This document shows positions 11,641-22,923 of a DNA stretch of 64,000 bases, piece by piece; the first letter of the stretch is position 1, and each line of letters begins with the position of its first letter. This stretch comes from Trichosphaerium sp. ATCC 40318. Its lineage: Eukaryota > Discosea > Flabellinia > Trichosidae. Position numbers and translations under genes: made by a program. Below the pieces are notes generated by a model. That model saw only the letters and a program-made list of their open reading frames with translations, ran no database searches and was not told where the DNA came from. The stretch lies in NCBI GenBank assembly GCA_038496445.1, contig JALMLS010000344.1:420724-484723 (forward strand), written 5' to 3'.

Positions 11641-13768
11641 ATGGCGGAATCACAGTCGAATATGAAGCTAATTGCGAAATGGAATGTAACAGATGTTATA
11701 AGTTGGTTAAAAGAGTTAAATCTAGGGCAATCATCCTTCTGCAAGCGCGTCTTCATCGAATTAAACATAGGCAAGACCAAGTTTTGTTTTTATTGTTTAC
11801 AAGTTACCAAGATGGTGCTACCTTGCTTTCTCTACGCGAAAAGACAATAAAACAAGACTTGCAAGTTAAAGACGCAGACAGGAAGAAAGTAAAACAGTTG
11901 TACACTCGTATTACCTCGTTAAACTCTAGTAGATAATTAAGGCGCTTTCAGCTTTAAAAGGAATACACAAAGTCCAAGCTGGGGAAGCGGTACCAACAAT
12001 AATTGCGCTGAAAAGTATCTCACACGCTCAAGGATCAAGGACAGGAAAGTGAGACACTAGCGTCTCTGGTTTTTTTAATTATTGGTGGCAATACACAGTC
12101 AGATGAGTTTAAACGCTTATTGGACAAACTACCACACTTGAATATGCGTTACAAGGTATAGTGTTATGAGTGACATTTTCTTTATTGTTTTTTTATGTGA
12201 CGTATTTACTTAAAAAGGGCGAAACCTTGCTGCACCTCGCTGCAAAGAGTGGTAACTTTGAAGTATTGAAGCTCTTGCTTGAGCGTGGGGCATCAAAAAT
12301 AATAAAAACCGACAGGGTACACCAATACATTAATTCAAAAAAACCTTTGCATGAATTTAACTCTTATTTCTAAAGGGAACATCAGTGTTTGCTTACGCCA
12401 TACGTGGTGGTAACAAGAAAATTTTAGAGCATTTAATATACGTTGGTGCTGATTTGCGCAAAGAAAAGTACGTTGTGGTTGTGTAGGCTCTACATTAACG
12501 TTTTTATTCGTGCAGACAACTGCGGCTTGCAAACAATTTTTTAGCTATGTTCTACAAGTTGCACCCGAGACAAGTCATCATGCGTTGTAAAGTCAACAAA
12601 CTTAGCAAACTAGAGCTTAATAACTTGCAGCTTACATCGTTGCCAAAGTCCGTTTGCGAGCTCACTTTTTTAGAAGGTATAAATTAGTGGTGATGATGTG
12701 TCCTAATTCGCTTTTAGTGTTGAACTTGAATAATAACTATCTTACAAAGCTCCCAAAGAACTTGAATTCTTTGAGAGCATTGATGCAACTTGATATAAAA
12801 TATAATCAGTTTGCTACAATTCCAAGGGTTTTAGCGAAGTGCACTAGCTTGCTAAGAATAAATGCTAGAGGTAATCCTCTTATAAAGTCTCACAAGCGCA
12901 TCCTCAAAGCCAATGATGTTGGTACAATACGAAGTTTTTTAAAGTTGCTGGAACGCAACGAAGTAGATGATACAACATCTCAACCAACATCACCACGGCG
13001 TGGTCGTTTTGGAAGCAGACTGCCATTTGCGTACGCCTATAATTGCTCAGTTTTACACTTGCATTGCTTACATTTTATTTTTTAGGCCTCGGACGAAACG
13101 GGGTCCTATAGTGCGTTACTACAAATTCCTATAATGTTTGAGTATAACGTATTATGATAGAGAAAAGCTTTTAGTTCCTCAAATGCTGAGCGTGCTTTTG
13201 TCAACAAGAATGACGATTTTTATGAAAAACGAGCAAATACCTCGTATGGTTTATCAATGAAACCTGCTGTCGAGGTAATCCCAAAAGAAGCAAATAAACC
13301 TGTGCACAGATACAATACTGTGCAAGTATCAATAACAGCTGCGGGTGATGATGTACGTTAAAGTGGAACTTGATTTCATTGTTCTTACTTTTATCAAGAG
13401 TTCTGAGGAAGAAAAAGCAAAGCCTCGCAAAGCGTCAACACCACGTGTTTTATCCACAAAGTTAAATTCATCGCGATCGTTGGACGGCAAACCAAAACCT
13501 GCTTCACGAGGTGCATGTACCAAAATTTACGTTTGATGCCTCAGCTTGTTGTTAACGCATTTTTAGAAAGAAGTGACAGCGGCTGCAAAGCAAGATCTAC
13601 CCCTAACACGTAAAAAAACTGCTGGCGAACCGTGCGGCTTTTTAGTGTAAGTGGAATTTACGCTCTATCAATTAACGCAATATCTAGTTACACAGGCGAC
13701 AGGCCTGATGACAAAGATACAGCGCACGAAGAAAGCTAGCTTTCGTCATGACACGGTTTGGCGTTAAA
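11641..13768 (+). CDS. SAM-ankyrin-leucine-rich repeat protein
   Basis: Exons join into one protein. An N-terminal SAM domain (WNVTDVISWLKELNLGQ ... YQDGATLLSLREKTIKQDL) is followed by a short linker. Next come ankyrin repeats (GETLLHLAAKSGNFEVLKLL, then FAYAIRGGNKKILEHLIYVG). Leucine-rich repeats follow (LELNNLQLTSLPKSV, LNLNNNYLTKLPKNLNSLRA, LMQLDIKYNQFATIP). The Ser/Pro-rich tail is low in structure. All three modules are protein-binding, so a scaffold role is likely. The last exon can end at TAG 13736-13738 or, with one more intron (GTAAGT...CACAG), at TAA 13766-13768. An ATG at 11287 begins a short frame (MAAASTTRSV) that could be an upstream exon, but I see no clear join. The intron inside the SAM domain (about 23 nt) is very short and uncertain. 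Confidence 0.72.
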
Positions 13769-13839
13769 ATAAGTTTTTAGAGATTAAAAAGTATTTTTAC
13801 AAGCTTGATTTATTGATTGCCACTTGATTGGGCTAATTT

Positions 13840-14137
13840 TTAGCTTTTGGAGTTGTTACTTCCTTTCGATGACTTTCGGTTGGCGTCTTGGCGTTCTTCT
13901 TCGTCAGAGTCGTAATTAGGGTCTATATTTGATAAGTTGGCCTCGTTTTGTTGGTTTAGTACCGTTTTTATCTAAATACGCTGGACCATCTTGGTCTGTG
14001 GCTTTACCCCAGTCCTTACCACCTTGCATGCCGTTAACGCTAAACCGAAAAAGTTACGCTATTTACGAACCTCGTTTAGACGACTCTTTTCCTGCACCGG
14101 ATCTTTTATCAAAGCCCTCGTGCTTCTTAGATGACAT
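13840..14137 (-). CDS. Small HABP4/SERBP1 (Stm1)-like RNA-binding protein
   Basis: Three exons on the minus strand from ATG 14135-14137 to TAA 13840-13842, about 65 residues. The protein starts MSSKKHEGFDKRSGAGKESS, continues KRGGKDWGKATDQDGPAYLD and ends with an acidic/basic tail (DPNYDSDEEE, then lysine/serine). The RSGxGKE...KRGG...WG pattern is the core of the hyaluronan/mRNA-binding family that sits on ribosomes (SERBP1, Stm1). Here it is reduced to the motif plus a short tail. Both introns keep frame (GTTCGT...GCAAG and GTACTA...TATAG). Function by analogy: ribosome or mRNA binding. The family call rests on one short motif. Confidence 0.6.
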
Positions 14138-14469
14138 ATTTTTTTTTGAATTTTGAAAATTGTTGAACGCGAGATCGCTGGCGTTTGCTGAAACTTACAT
14201 TCGGCGTTTAGCGCCAACCGCAACCAAATGCGTCGGGAGTTACGGCTCGAATATTCACGGAGTCAGTGCACACAAAGCACCCGGATGAGTATTCCGATAG
14301 TACCGTTGCGGACAAGACCGTAGCGACTGTTTTTCCGAAGCTAAGAGGGATGGTGGTTGTCGTAGTTAGCTAGGATGGAACGTTTTGGTTCTTTAGTTTA
14401 GGTTTGTTCACAATACTAAATAGTGTGAAAGGCAGTTCCCCGTTGAAATACAAACACTACTTCTCTTAC
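14138..14469. other. Intergenic stretch between divergent genes
   Basis: This stretch lies between the start of the small minus-strand RNA-binding protein and the sulfatase ATG. No open frame with splice support was found. It is less AT-rich than most gaps here and presumably holds both promoters. I see no recognisable motif. Confidence 0.5.
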
Positions 14470-16725
14470 ATGGCTCGCATCACGTGGATAGCTGTTCTTG
14501 TCTTTCTTTCCATTGTCAATAGTTGTTTTGCAACGAAGAATGTACTTTTCATTGCTGTAGACGACTTGCGGCCGGAGTTGAATAGCTATGGAGCTACCTA
14601 CATGCATACACCAAACTTTGATCGTTTGGCTAATATGAGCTTACAATTTAACCGTGCTTACACTCAACAAGGTTCACAAATTTGTTTGGATTATGCTAAC
14701 TTTTATAAGCTGTATGTGGACCTTCAAGAGCCTCGTTGTTAACCGGAAGAAGACCCGATACTACCCGCGTATATGTAGGGTACGTGTTTTCGCTTAACTG
14801 GAATCCTTGGCTAACTTTAGTAGACAAACATATTGGCGAACAGACACTGCAAACTTTACAACATTGCCTCAGTTTTTTAAAGAAAATGGGTATGTCATAG
14901 TGACACTTATTTTTTTGTCCATGTAACGAATACGTATTAGGTATGAGACTGTTGGAGCCGGAAAAATTTTCCACCCAGTACGCTTGTAGAAATGTGAAGC
15001 TTTGACAATAATGAATCGGATAGGGACATGACAACGATCCTATTAGTTGGAATAATAGATATTACGAGTCTTCTTCACGCTTTTACAAAGACAGACAGCC
15101 ATCTACTTCGTGGGAAGCGTTTCCAGAATCTGTAACGGATGTAGTACGTATTGTTACTCACACATCTTTGAACTTAATTATGTGCAGAATATACTTGATG
15201 ACACGGCAAACACAGAGCATATATTGCGGAAAATAAAGCAATTCAAACGTTCTGGAAGTAAGAGCTCTCGTTGTGCATGTGCATCAATTGATAACTTTTC
15301 ATAGAGCAATTCTTCGCTGCCCTTGGTTTTCTAAAGCCTCATTTGTACGCTCATTCAATGCCGTATAGCCTTTTTAAGTTAATTTTTGTAAGGCCTTTCA
15401 TTTTTCCTGAAAAATTCTTGGATTATTATCCGGATGGTACCGTTTCCGAAGCAATGAATCCAACTGCCCCATACAACATGCCTGCAGATGCTTGGAATAG
15501 ATGCGTACGTCTTCGCAGTAACAACGCACATAACTTACCTGATATAGAACGAGCTTCGAAGTTTTGATGATATTGATTTTAGCGCTCAGATAAATGTGTC
15601 ACTTCCTATTGACAAACAAATTGAATTGAGGTGCGTACCTTTATTTAATTATTACCATTTACCTTATAATTAATCGTAGGCGAGCATACTATGCTGCAGT
15701 CTCATACATTGATTCTCTATTGGGCGAAGTACTTGACTTGTATGAAGAGAGGTTGCAAGATGACACTATCTTGGTGCTCTGGGGTGATCGTACGTACTGC
15801 TAGCGTATTGTTCGTAGTTCTTACACCTTTTTAGATGGTTGGCAGGCACGATCTTGTTAATAACTTTGTTTTTTAAAGCTAACGGCAATGTAGTTGGGTG
15901 AACACGGTTTGTGGTGCAAGCAGGTACATAGCATTTTATATTAGTTTTGCTTACGTTTCTTTAGACAAACTTTGAGCTTGCAACCAGAGTACCTCTTTTT
16001 ATTCACGATCCAGATATGCCCGAAGAGTCAAAGGGTGCTCAAACAGAAGCTTTGGTACTATACTATTCAGAGACTGTTCTAATAGTCGTAGACTGAGCTG
16101 GTAGATATCTTTCCATCAATTCTTGAGTTGGCTGGTTTCTCAGTAGACGAATGCGCAGATGATTCAACAGTAAGTTCCTTATCTAAATATTGAATTAAGT
16201 TAAAATAGGATCAACTTGTTTGTACTGAAGGTACAAGTTTTGTGCCGCTAATGCAAGATGCATCAATAGTCAATTGGAAAACAGCCGCATTTTCTCAATT
16301 TAGACGCACCGATGTTATGGGTACACTTTTCCACGAAGTACTTAATTTAACTGTTTATCAAAGGGTATTCAATGGTGGACTATAGCTACAGAGCACGTGA
16401 TTTCGTGTAACTACAAAGCACTAACAGTACTTTAGTACACAGAATGGATTGGATACAACTTCACTTCGTTTGAACCAGACTGGTTAGATATAAGAGGAGT
16501 GGGTAAGTAGATACTTTGAAGGCATAACGTTGATCATCTTTAGAACTGTACGACCACATAAATGATCCTGACGAAAACATAAACTTGGCGTAAGTTGCAG
16601 CTACTGCCATTTCAACCAACATTACTAATTACTGAAACAGATATGAGACTGATCAGCAGATAGTAGATACGCGAGGTGACTACTCTGCCAGATTACGCGC
16701 AGGATGGAAAAGCAGCGTTCCATAA
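14470..16725 (+). CDS. Secreted/lysosomal sulfatase, iduronate-2-sulfatase-like
   Basis: About 17 exons join from ATG 14470-14472 to TAA 16723-16725, giving roughly 500 residues. The N-terminus is a signal peptide ([20 protein letters not shown]) followed by [19 protein letters not shown], where the paired Asp residues bind Ca2+. The active-site motif is [20 protein letters not shown]; its Cys is the residue converted to formylglycine. Other family marks are [53 protein letters not shown] and WIGYNFTSF. This order matches iduronate-2-sulfatase, which removes 2-sulfate from iduronate in glycosaminoglycans, though bacterial-type choline or mucin sulfatases share parts of it. The intron at 15846-15893 is GC-AG and splits the DHGWQ/LGEHG motif. 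All catalytic residues I can place are present. Confidence 0.88.
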
Positions 16726-16990
16726 TGGACTAAGTTGCACAGCCTATACGACATAATTAGGATGCCAATGTTCTTGTTAATAAACCAAAAATAAACCTGT
16801 TTATAAAGTACTTTACACTACATACATTTTAAGAGGACAAATGCTATAATACTGCAGCTGTGTTTTGTGCATTTGGTAAAGCAAAGTAGGAATTCATAAT
16901 TTTGGATTAAGCCAATCTGCCGACTTAGCTTTATCACGTGCACACAACGGCAACTAGAAGAGCATACTTGTATATTTTGGCCTCTACATA

Positions 16991-17475
16991 ATGGAAAAAG
17001 ACGATTTTCCGCGCACGTCTTTAAACCAGTTTAAGAATTGCTAAATATTCGCCAGCAACACTGGATAGTTACAGATATGCTCCTGATGAGCCAGAACTTC
17101 CAAGTGGTTGGTCTCACTTCGCATTATTTGCTAACATGAATACTAACCGTTGTAGATATCACCAACGCCCCACCAGTGGCTCTTCAACCAGCAAAGCGAA
17201 CCGTTAATAACGTTTCTGTTTTGGACCTAGAAAAGCCACCTCCAACACCCGAAACTGAAGCAATGGCTCAAACAATCTTGAACATGTCCAAAATGATAGA
17301 GAAAATGAATATCAAAATACAATCTCTAGAGAAAGATGTCTCTGTGCTTAAGGCCAAACTCAACCGAACGCCTGTCCCACGAAGCCCCGAGATGAACACC
17401 TTACATAGTCTTGATGGCCCTCCACCAGCATCTTCACTTTCTCCAAGTGTCTCAAGACATCGTACGAACAGTTAG
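16991..17475 (+). CDS. Small coiled-coil protein, unknown
   Basis: Three exons from ATG 16991 to TAG 17473-17475, about 130 residues. The protein starts MEKDDFPPTLDSYRYAPDEP, is rich in Pro, and then has a coiled coil (MAQTILNMSKMIEKMNIKIQ and on to VSVLKAKL). It ends in a Ser/Pro-rich tail. The first intron, 17013-17055, starts with GC (GCACGT) and ends CCAG; with a GT site the frame cannot be kept. The second intron ends GTTGTAG before DITNAPPVAL. No family is recognised. Confidence 0.6.
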
Positions 17476-17725
17476 CGAAATTAAAAAAAAAACAGAAAAA
17501 AAATGTCATTTTGCAATTTTTTGACACTGTGCAGCAAATGCGATGACAGCACAAGTACCAACCCAATACATACAATATGGGCATCCGCCACAGTACCGTC
17601 ACTAGAAGAAATAGACAAATTGAACTAAAAAATGTACAGTTAAATAAAATCAACTTAAACGTAGTTAAGTGTTTATGTTGCCATAGCTCAGAAAAGGCAA
17701 CAATTTTATAACAAACCACTCCAAG

Positions 17726-19658
17726 ATGAGCAACGATTCGGTTTGTACATGTACTACAATTTACTTGGCTAATTAGTTCTACTAGGGTGATGGAGGGTTT
17801 ATGCCGTTCTCTCCCGCCATACAAGAGAGAATGGAGCGTCAGCAAAGATTAATTGATGGCCTGGGTACGCTAACGCGTTAAATATTGTTTTTAACGCTAA
17901 CACCCACTTCACAGAGAAGAAGAAGTTCGCCAATTCGATATCCGTGCCAACAGATGATAATTTAGTAAAAGCCAGGCTTATTGAGCTCGAAGAGCCTATC
18001 ATCATGTTTGGCGAATCTCCTAAAGACAGAAGAGCGCGATTGCGTAGCATTCTAGCTGACAGAGGTTTAAAAAAATTTTGCGAGGCGTCATACTTATTTA
18101 TTGCATAGGAATCACGCAAGGCATGCCAACAATTGCTCTACCATCAACGACAAATACAAAAGAAGATGAAAAGGTGGCGTAAATACAATTACATTTGATA
18201 TCAACCTGACATGTTGTAGGACGAAGCGTTTTTGCGAGAAGGTGTTCCAGAACTAAAAGGTAACGGTTTTATTTTTTTTTTGGTAAATAGAAATGACATT
18301 TGCACTAATTTAAACTCGCTTCTCACAACTGCTTTAGAAGCACGCCGGGTTTTACTTGAATACTCTCTAAAACGAGCAGAAGGACGTATCAAGACAGAAC
18401 GCGCAAAAAGGAAATATATCGAAGAGAATGACCTGTACTTTGCCGATGATGAACCTCTAAACCGAATGTGCAAAAAGATGAAACAAATTGACAGTATTTC
18501 TTCACAAATAGGAGATGAGAAGCGACCGCTATCTTGTGTTACTTTGGCGCCTAAAGGAAAGTTGATTGCAACTAGTTCATGGTCAGGTCAATGTCGTATT
18601 TGGGATCCAGAAAGTTGCGAATGCATACAAAAACTAAAGACCAACGAAGAACGCGTACAAACAATTACATTTCACCCTCAATCTGGGATTGGTCAGTCAC
18701 CAAGTACTTGTAATTTAGCTTCTGCTGGAGCGGACTGTGCAGTATATATGTGGTCGCTCAAGTCACCAGAACCAGTAGCGAAGCTTACTGGCCATCAAGC
18801 GCGCATTAACAGACTTGTCTTTCATCCAAATGGAAAGTATATTGTGTCAACTTCATTCGATCACACGTGGACAATGTGGGATGTTGAGACAGGTTAGTAG
18901 TAATTCATGTGTATCAAAGAAATGTTAACCCTTGTTTGTAGGTAAGGAATTGCTAATTCAGGCAGGACATTCTCGAGCAGTATACGGTGCTGCATTCCAC
19001 ACAGATGGCGCAATTATTGTCACAAGTGGTTTGGACGGTTTAGCACGTGTTTGGGATATTAGAAGCGGTAAAACATTGACTGTATTGCGTGGTCATACCA
19101 CACAAATTTTGGATTGTGATTGTTCGCCAAATGGTTGGCAAATAGCAACAGGCACGTTTTAAAAAAGAAAGCTTCTCATTATATTCCTGGCTAATGTAAT
19201 TTAGCTGGTGGTGATCACACATTGCGTCTTTGGGACTTGCGCCAACGCCAGTGCATGTACGTATTGGGTGCTCATTCTAAAGTTATAACTTCTGCGCGAT
19301 TTCAACCTGAGTACGGTAACTACTTGTTGACTACTTCGTTTGATAAAACACTCAAACTGTGGGACATGCGCGATTACTCACTTATCAAAACACTTGCTGG
19401 TCACGAGGAAAAAGTAACAGCTTGTGATATTCTACCAGGTAACAAAGAAGTGGCCTTTGTCCTAGCTTAACAGTTTTTTTTTTAGGTGATGGTGCATTTG
19501 ATGCTCCTAAAATGATCGTATCTGCATCTTTTGACAAAACATGGAAAGTATGGGTACCTTCTGAATGGGGAGATGATGAAGACATGAACGAAGCGGAAGA
19601 ACAAGACGCTGCGGAAGCCAACGGCAAGACAGAGACAGATACAATGGACACAACCTGA
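17726..19658 (+). CDS. PRPF4: U4/U6 snRNP protein PRPF4 (Prp4) with WD40 propeller
   Basis: Nine or so exons join from ATG 17726 to TGA 19656-19658, about 500 residues. The N-terminal part has the PRP4 (SFM) motif, VKARLIELEEPIIMFGESPK followed by DRRARLRSIL, which contacts PRPF3 and U4/U6 RNA. The C-terminal two thirds is a seven-bladed WD40 propeller: SSWSGQCRIWD, SAGADCAVYMW, STSFDHTWTMWD, TSGLDGLARVWD, GGDHTLRLWD, TTSFDKTLKLWD and SASFDKTWKVW. The protein is a core part of the U4/U6.U5 tri-snRNP in the nucleus. The acidic tail ends in GKTETDTMDTT. Its stop lies 100 bases from the convergent ARPC3 stop. Confidence 0.95.
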
Positions 19659-19758
19659 GGGAAAAGAAAATTGAAAAAAAATAATAAAAATTGTGCTTTG
19701 ATTTAAATTCTAGAAAGCGTTTATTAAGATACCGTTGGCGCAATGTAGCGTAATATGC

Positions 19759-20612
19759 TTACAAGGTCATGTTGAGGAACTTTCTCTTTGCGAAGCACAT
19801 CCACCATTTATCTGGTTTGGCGGTGTCTTTGGCGTAGAGGAATTGATTGACCAAGCGGAAACCAACTTCTTGGCGTAATTGGGTGAAGTAGATTCTGAGT
19901 TGATCTAAAAAAAAAAAAAACTGTTAATTTTTGAACGTTTAATTTGTTTCAGTGGATATCTTCCTTACCTTGCTCGCTTCTGTTTTTTGGAGCGGTACAG
20001 AAACCACCGAGGGCGAATGATGGATCTCCAGGGAGTTTAAAGTTTTCGAGAGCCATGGAATAGAGCAATTTTGTGGCATCTGTCTTGTTTTTACCGACAA
20101 CCTTGCGAAGACACTGGGAGGTGTAAAGGATCAAAAAGATCAACAACCTATCGGCGTTGCCTTTGACTTCGAAATTGCGGAAGAGAACGTTGGCCTTGAA
20201 CAATTTGAAAGTCTCATCAATTATGTCGAAGTCTAAACTGCTGTTTAATGCTACAGTCAACCCAAAAAAAAAAAAAAAATTACAAACGAAAAACGCTTTT
20301 GGACACTAAAAAAAACGTGTTGGGGTGTAATTTGAACAAAAGGAAAGAGATCTGTGGCACACTCTACTGTGAACCATTTCTCGAGGTATATGAGAGTAGG
20401 TAAACGCCACGGAGTGTAGTGCGTTCGTAGGCAATATCAAAGCTTAAAAATACCTTTCGTCCATGGAGGAGCATTTCCTTTGTAACCGCATGAATTCTTA
20501 ATGCCAAGTACAGGGATACTGCAGATCACGCGAGATTCCGTGTTGTTAAACGACGAGTGGTACACCTGGCAAAAATAAGACTTAGGGTGGCTAACGTGTT
20601 ACTTACAGGCAT
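19759..20612 (-). CDS. ARPC3: Arp2/3 complex subunit 3 (ARPC3, p21)
   Basis: Minus strand, four exons from ATG 20610-20612 to TAA 19759-19761. The first exon codes only MP. The second reads VYHSSFNNTESRVICSIPVL. The third begins ALNSSLDFDIIDETFKLFKA and includes RLLIFLILYTSQCLRK. The last is DQLRIYFTQLRQEVGFRLVN ending KWWMCFAKRKFLNMTL. This is the full ARPC3 pattern, including the conserved KP.KWW.CF.KR.F.N end. ARPC3 bridges Arp3 and the rest of the branched-actin nucleator. The second intron is long for this genome (about 200 nt), and a run of A/T next to its ends made the frame ambiguous at first. Confidence 0.95.
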
Positions 20613-20704
20613 TGTGAGTGTTGTTGAATGCTGTGGGGAGGTAACTGCTGGTTTTCTTAAGGCACGGTAGTTTTTTTTCTTTAAGCAAAGGTGAGCAAAA
20701 AATT

Positions 20705-22633
20705 TTGGACAGATTATTTGAAGGTCGACAGCCCAATAACCTACCAAAATGGCCGATTTCTACGCCAAGTGCGTACCTTGAGTATTGTTGTTGGACGTCT
20801 AACGCGCGTAGAGTTATACAAGCACAAGGCATTACATACAAGAAAAAACCACCAAACTGTGTCGTAAAGATGCGCATTATAGGCGATTACGGCGGAGAGA
20901 AGTGTACACCCGTTGCTAAAAAGGTAAAGTGAACGCGTCACTCCGTTCTTGATGTTAATTATTGCGTTAGACAGCCACACCAGTGTGGAACGCAACAGCC
21001 AAATGGAAATTGCGTAAAAAGACCGCAACTGTTCGATTTAATCTTATTGTATGTATAACCAAATTCGTTATACAATTGTGCTTACGAATATTTTTTAGGT
21101 TAGTGGCAAGTCGCTGGGTATGGTGGAATCTTCGATCAGCCAACTGATACCAGGAAGGCCACAACAATACTGGTTGACCTTCCCAAAGGGTGTACGTACA
21201 ATCTTTTCTCGAAAAATTAAGAAGGCTGCTCTGATATTTGCCCAAAGGGCGCAAAACTTTTGGTAGAATTGACTTGGGTGACGGATGTTGAACTATCCAC
21301 ACGGTACGCAGCACGTACAATTCTCCACGTCTAATTCTGGCAGCCTCGACAAAAACCTACACAAGCGGCATCAGAACAGACACAATCACTCACTCACAGG
21401 CATGATCATGTCGGTACGTAAAAGTGAATTAACAATGTTCAAAAATACTGGATTTGTTATTTTCCTTTTTCGAATTAATAAATCATTGATTTGACTACTA
21501 TTTAGGGAGGTGCAAATGTAGTCCACGCTACAAACACAGTAGTATCTGGTACCGGCAAACTCGAAAACCCGAGACAAGTTGGTGCCGGTAATTCACCTGT
21601 GGTGGCTGCTCATGGTCAACCTGGCTCAACAGTAGTCATAACACAACAACAATATCCTGGGCAACCTGTGGCTCAAGGCGCACCTATGCCTGGCTACGCC
21701 ATGAATGCTCCACCTGGTTATCCTGGACAGCAAGGTGGTTACCCACAAGGCCAACAATCGTATCCTCCTCAGGGGCAACCTTTACCTCAAGGCCAGCCTC
21801 AACAGATGACGGGATACCCACCTAATCAAAACACTATGGCTCAAGGACCACCTGCGCCTCCTTATGCAACCACTATGTCTCAACACCAAGGCCATCCAGG
21901 CCAACCAGGTGCTTTCCCTCCGCAGCAAGGCCACCCAGGTCAACCAGGCGCATACCCTGCACAACATTCCTCTCCGCAAATGGGTCACCAACAACCAGGC
22001 CAAGGTTACCCAGGTCAACCAGGTCAGATGCAACCAGGTGGGCAACCTGGTCAAGGCCATCCAGGACAACCGGGGGGTTACCCACAAGGCCAACCTGGAA
22101 GTCACGCTCCACACCAAGGTTCACCACAAATGGGTCATCAACAACCGGGTCAAGGATTTCCAGGTCAACAAGGTTCACCACAAATGGGTCACCAACAACC
22201 AGGCCAAGGGTACCCAGGTCAACCAGGCGCTTATCCTGCGCCACCAGGCCAGACACAAAAGCCAGGAGGCCATCCTGACCAGCCAGGACAACAACCAGGT
22301 CAACCAGGTGCATACCCGCCAATGCAACCGGGTCAACCAATGCAAGCATATCCTCCACACCAAGGTTCACCACAAATGGGTCACCAACAACCGGGCCAAG
22401 GACTTCCTCCTTCAGGGCAACCAGGACAACAACCGGGTCAACCAGGTGCATACCCACCAATGCAAGGCCAGCCTCCTCAAGCGCAACCGGGTCAACCAAT
22501 GCAAGGATACCCTCCACAACCTGGTCAGCATCCTCCTGCTCAGCCGGGCCAATATCCTCCTCCTGGACAACCTACCCAACATTTGTATCCTCAACTGGGA
22601 CAAGAGCCTGTTCCAAGTGCGCCTCCAGGATAA
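20705..22633 (+). CDS. C2-domain protein with Pro/Gly/Gln-rich repeat tail
   Basis: The frame opens near 20705 (no ATG; the true start is unresolved) and reads PISTPSA, then [20 protein letters not shown] after an intron starting [38 protein letters not shown] and [15 protein letters not shown] complete a C2 fold, which binds membrane phospholipids, often with Ca2+. The PVWN motif is typical of C2 strand 4. After a basic linker the last ~340 residues, in one unbroken exon, are PGQPG-type repeats. A C2 plus PGQ tail resembles membrane-associated proteins where the tail promotes self-association; that is inference. An ATG at 20747 (MADFYAK) lies in another frame and does not splice in phase to the C2 exons. 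Confidence 0.7.
21890..22620 (+). repeat. Imperfect tandem repeat encoding [19 protein letters not shown] units
   Basis: The DNA repeats units such as ggtcaaccaggt and caaccaggcc many times. The larger unit [13 protein letters not shown] occurs at least four times (near 21968, 22120, 22168 and 22365). It lies entirely within the C2 protein tail and translates to low-complexity Pro/Gly/Gln sequence. The antisense frames that look open here are a by-product of the repeat. Confidence 0.9.
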
Positions 22634-22923
22634 AGCGATTGTAAAACTCAAAGTAAACTATTGCCTGTGCTACTCTATCATAGCCACATTTATAGAACTC
22701 TCCTTCATATTGTACACAGGAAAGAATAGTGACAGTTATGAAAACAATACTGCTAGTATATTGTCGCTTGTGGCTGTCCCGTACATTTAAATTGAGGCTG
22801 TCGCAGTCTGTACCATAAACGCACAAAGTCAACACTGTTACCAGTCAATCTTGTTTAGTCACATAAGTTGTACAACCGTTTTTGGTACAATAGCGCTGTG
22901 TATTACTTGTACGCATACTTTTA

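Noticed and set aside
17360-17845. 161-codon minus-strand frame over the coiled-coil gene end and PRPF4 start
   Set aside because: It overlaps two well-supported plus-strand exons and T/C-rich intergenic DNA. The composition is hydrophobic and random, and no domain is recognised.
20747-20767. ATG at 20747 (MADFYAK) as start of the C2 protein
   Set aside because: Its good context is attractive, but from this frame no GT-AG or GC-AG intron reaches the C2 exons in phase.
21782-22517. Long minus-strand frames (up to 214 codons) opposite the C2 protein tail
   Set aside because: They are the antisense of a Pro/Gly/Gln repeat. Their content is just the repeat read backwards, with no start context or splice signals.
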